Source of the DNA: Methanobacteriota archaeon
Lineage (GTDB): Archaea > Thermoplasmatota > E2 > DHVEG-1
Direction: 5' to 3'
NCBI GenBank assembly: GCA_903930505.1
Contig: CAIYYQ010000311.1
Coordinates: 1 to 6,550, forward strand
DNA length: 6,550 nucleotides
Shown: positions 5,495 through 6,550 of the stretch, one piece after another
Layout of the letters: every line of letters starts with the position of its first letter
Numbering within the stretch: position 1 is the stretch's first letter
Program-made: the position numbers and the translations under genes
Notes under the pieces: model-generated
Told to the model about the DNA's origin: nothing
Databases searched by the model: none
The model's input: only the letters and a program-made list of their open reading frames with translations

Positions 5495-6550
5495 ATGAAG
5501 TTTGATTTACAGGCATCGTTTACATTCAGTGGCGATATCACCGCTATAAAAAAAGAAATTGAACGTTGTGTGTCGACGCTCAATGAAACCGTCTTGAAGA
5601 AAGATGAGGCTCATAAAGCAATAATTGAGCGAGCAGCGATTGAGGGAAACAAACTCAGCCTTTCGATTTGCTCAGAAGGAGTGTTTCGTCCACATAACGC
5701 GTTATTGCAGATTAAAAACTTTTTTGTTAAAGAAATAGGTTTGAAGCATCATATCGGTGTTCGTGGCGTCACCGTTGATCACTATAGTATCGTGTTTGAT
5801 CTTGAGAAAGAACCTCTTCACCCCATATCTATTCCGTTTGCTGAGGTAAAAACCCATGGGAAACAGGTGACAATGTCTCTATGTGAGGTAAGCGATGAGT
5901 TCCTGCAGAAAAACTATATTGATCGGATGATCAACCGATTAAAAGAAAAGGTGGAGAACCAGTATTACGAGGGAAAAACAGAGTTTTGGAAATTAATCTG
6001 GGAGTCCAGCGAGATAAAACCAGTGTGGTCTAAGGATCCCACTGAAGAAATGGTAAAATTGGATTGGTTGAAACAAGGGCCGACAAAAGGGAAATGGTTT
6101 TATCGTCCGCAGGCTGCAGCAATCCTTAAAACCATGGAAAAAATCGCAATTGAAGAGGTGTTAAAACCGTTAGGGTTTCAGGAAGTCATAGAATCACACA
6201 TTAAACCGTTTGACATCTGGCTGAAAACAGGTCATATGGAGGGAATGCCCGGGGAGTTCTACTATGTGGTGGAACCGAAAACAAGGGATCCAAAGGATTG
6301 GGAACATTTTGTCGATCTCACAAAAATAACCAAAGAAGTAAATATTGAAGAACTCACAAAAAATCTTAGTCCTCCTAGCGCTGGTATCTGTTATGCGCAA
6401 TGTCCGATGATTTACTGGTCTTTTAAAGGGAAAACAATTGCTGAGAAATCACTTCCTGTGCTTGTGTATGATAAAACCGCGGTCAGCTGCCGGTATGAAT
6501 CTGGTGGCCGTCATGGGATAGAGCGGGTCGATGAGTTTCATCGTATTGAA
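5495..6550 (+). CDS. serS: Seryl-tRNA synthetase, type 2 (archaeal/methanogen type), 3' truncated by window
   Basis: Charges tRNA-Ser with serine in the cytoplasm. The first 352 codons are present and open to the window edge; the family is about 500-515 residues, so roughly 70% is seen. This is the atypical class-II SerRS described from methanogens, with its own N-terminal tRNA-binding domain (about 1-165) instead of the long coiled coil of common SerRS, and a zinc-dependent active site. Motif 2 is clear at the end: RYESGGRHGIERVDEFHRIE, residues 333-352. The zinc site is supported by C303 (in YAQCP) and E352, spaced 49 residues apart, the same spacing as the Cys306 and Glu355 ligands known in Methanosarcina barkeri; the third ligand would lie beyond the window. 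The gene follows the Pcc1-like gene after 25 bases and may belong to the same transcript. The next base after Glu352 is not available. Confidence 0.95.
   Translation, partial: MKFDLQASFTFSGDITAIKKEIERCVSTLNETVLKKDEAHKAIIERAAIEGNKLSLSICSEGVFRPHNALLQIKNFFVKEIGLKHHIGVRGVTVDHYSIVFDLEKEPLHPISIPFAEVKTHGKQVTMSLCEVSDEFLQKNYIDRMINRLKEKVENQYYEGKTEFWKLIWESSEIKPVWSKDPTEEMVKLDWLKQGPTKGKWFYRPQAAAILKTMEKIAIEEVLKPLGFQEVIESHIKPFDIWLKTGHMEGMPGEFYYVVEPKTRDPKDWEHFVDLTKITKEVNIEELTKNLSPPSAGICYAQCPMIYWSFKGKTIAEKSLPVLVYDKTAVSCRYESGGRHGIERVDEFHRIE

Noticed and set aside
1..6550. CRISPR array, tRNA genes, insertion sequences or phage genes
   Set aside because: No regularly spaced direct repeats, cloverleaf-like segments, transposase motifs or terminal inverted repeats were seen. 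The gaps between genes are all under 170 bases.

Overview
The window is archaeal and most likely euryarchaeal. The evidence is a long archaeal-type ribosomal protein S15, a Pcc1-like KEOPS subunit, a bifunctional fructose-1,6-bisphosphate (FBP) aldolase/phosphatase, a type-2 ('methanogen-type') seryl-tRNA synthetase, A/T-rich TATA boxes and T-rich terminators. The secreted PKD-repeat protein at the left end resembles surface proteins common in Thermoplasmatota-like sediment archaea and methanogens. That finer placement is an inference from general style, not from a search.

Layout, all on the + strand. (1) Positions 1-1998 hold two intact secreted-protein genes in one transcription unit. The first has two tandem PKD-like repeats and the second a choice-of-anchor-J / cleaved-adhesin-like domain. 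Both end in a related C-terminal beta-rich domain. A hairpin plus T-tract terminator follows. (2) Positions 2167-3282 hold a recognisable but broken FBP aldolase/phosphatase, with five frame changes and three in-frame stops, preceded by its own TATA box. (3) Positions 3390-3845 encode ribosomal protein S15, complete end to end except for one in-frame TGA at codon 104. (4) Positions 3902-5469 hold a DHH/RecJ-like nuclease (GAN/Cdc45 family) overlapping a Pcc1-like gene by 4 bp. (5) From 5495 to the window end lie the first 352 codons of type-2 SerRS, cut by the window edge in motif 2.

The right half is an information-processing cluster: ribosome, replication-linked nuclease, tRNA t6A modification and tRNA charging. 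The S15-RecJ-Pcc1 order is, from general knowledge, a recurrent archaeal arrangement. The left half is a separate secretion/adhesion unit.

I see no clear new molecular system. The most striking signal is that the damage (positions 2386-3701) falls in two adjacent genes, one of them an essential ribosomal gene, while all flanking genes read cleanly. Either there is a local sequence or assembly problem, or the FBP gene is genuinely decaying and S15 is read through, mutated or duplicated. Raw reads would decide.
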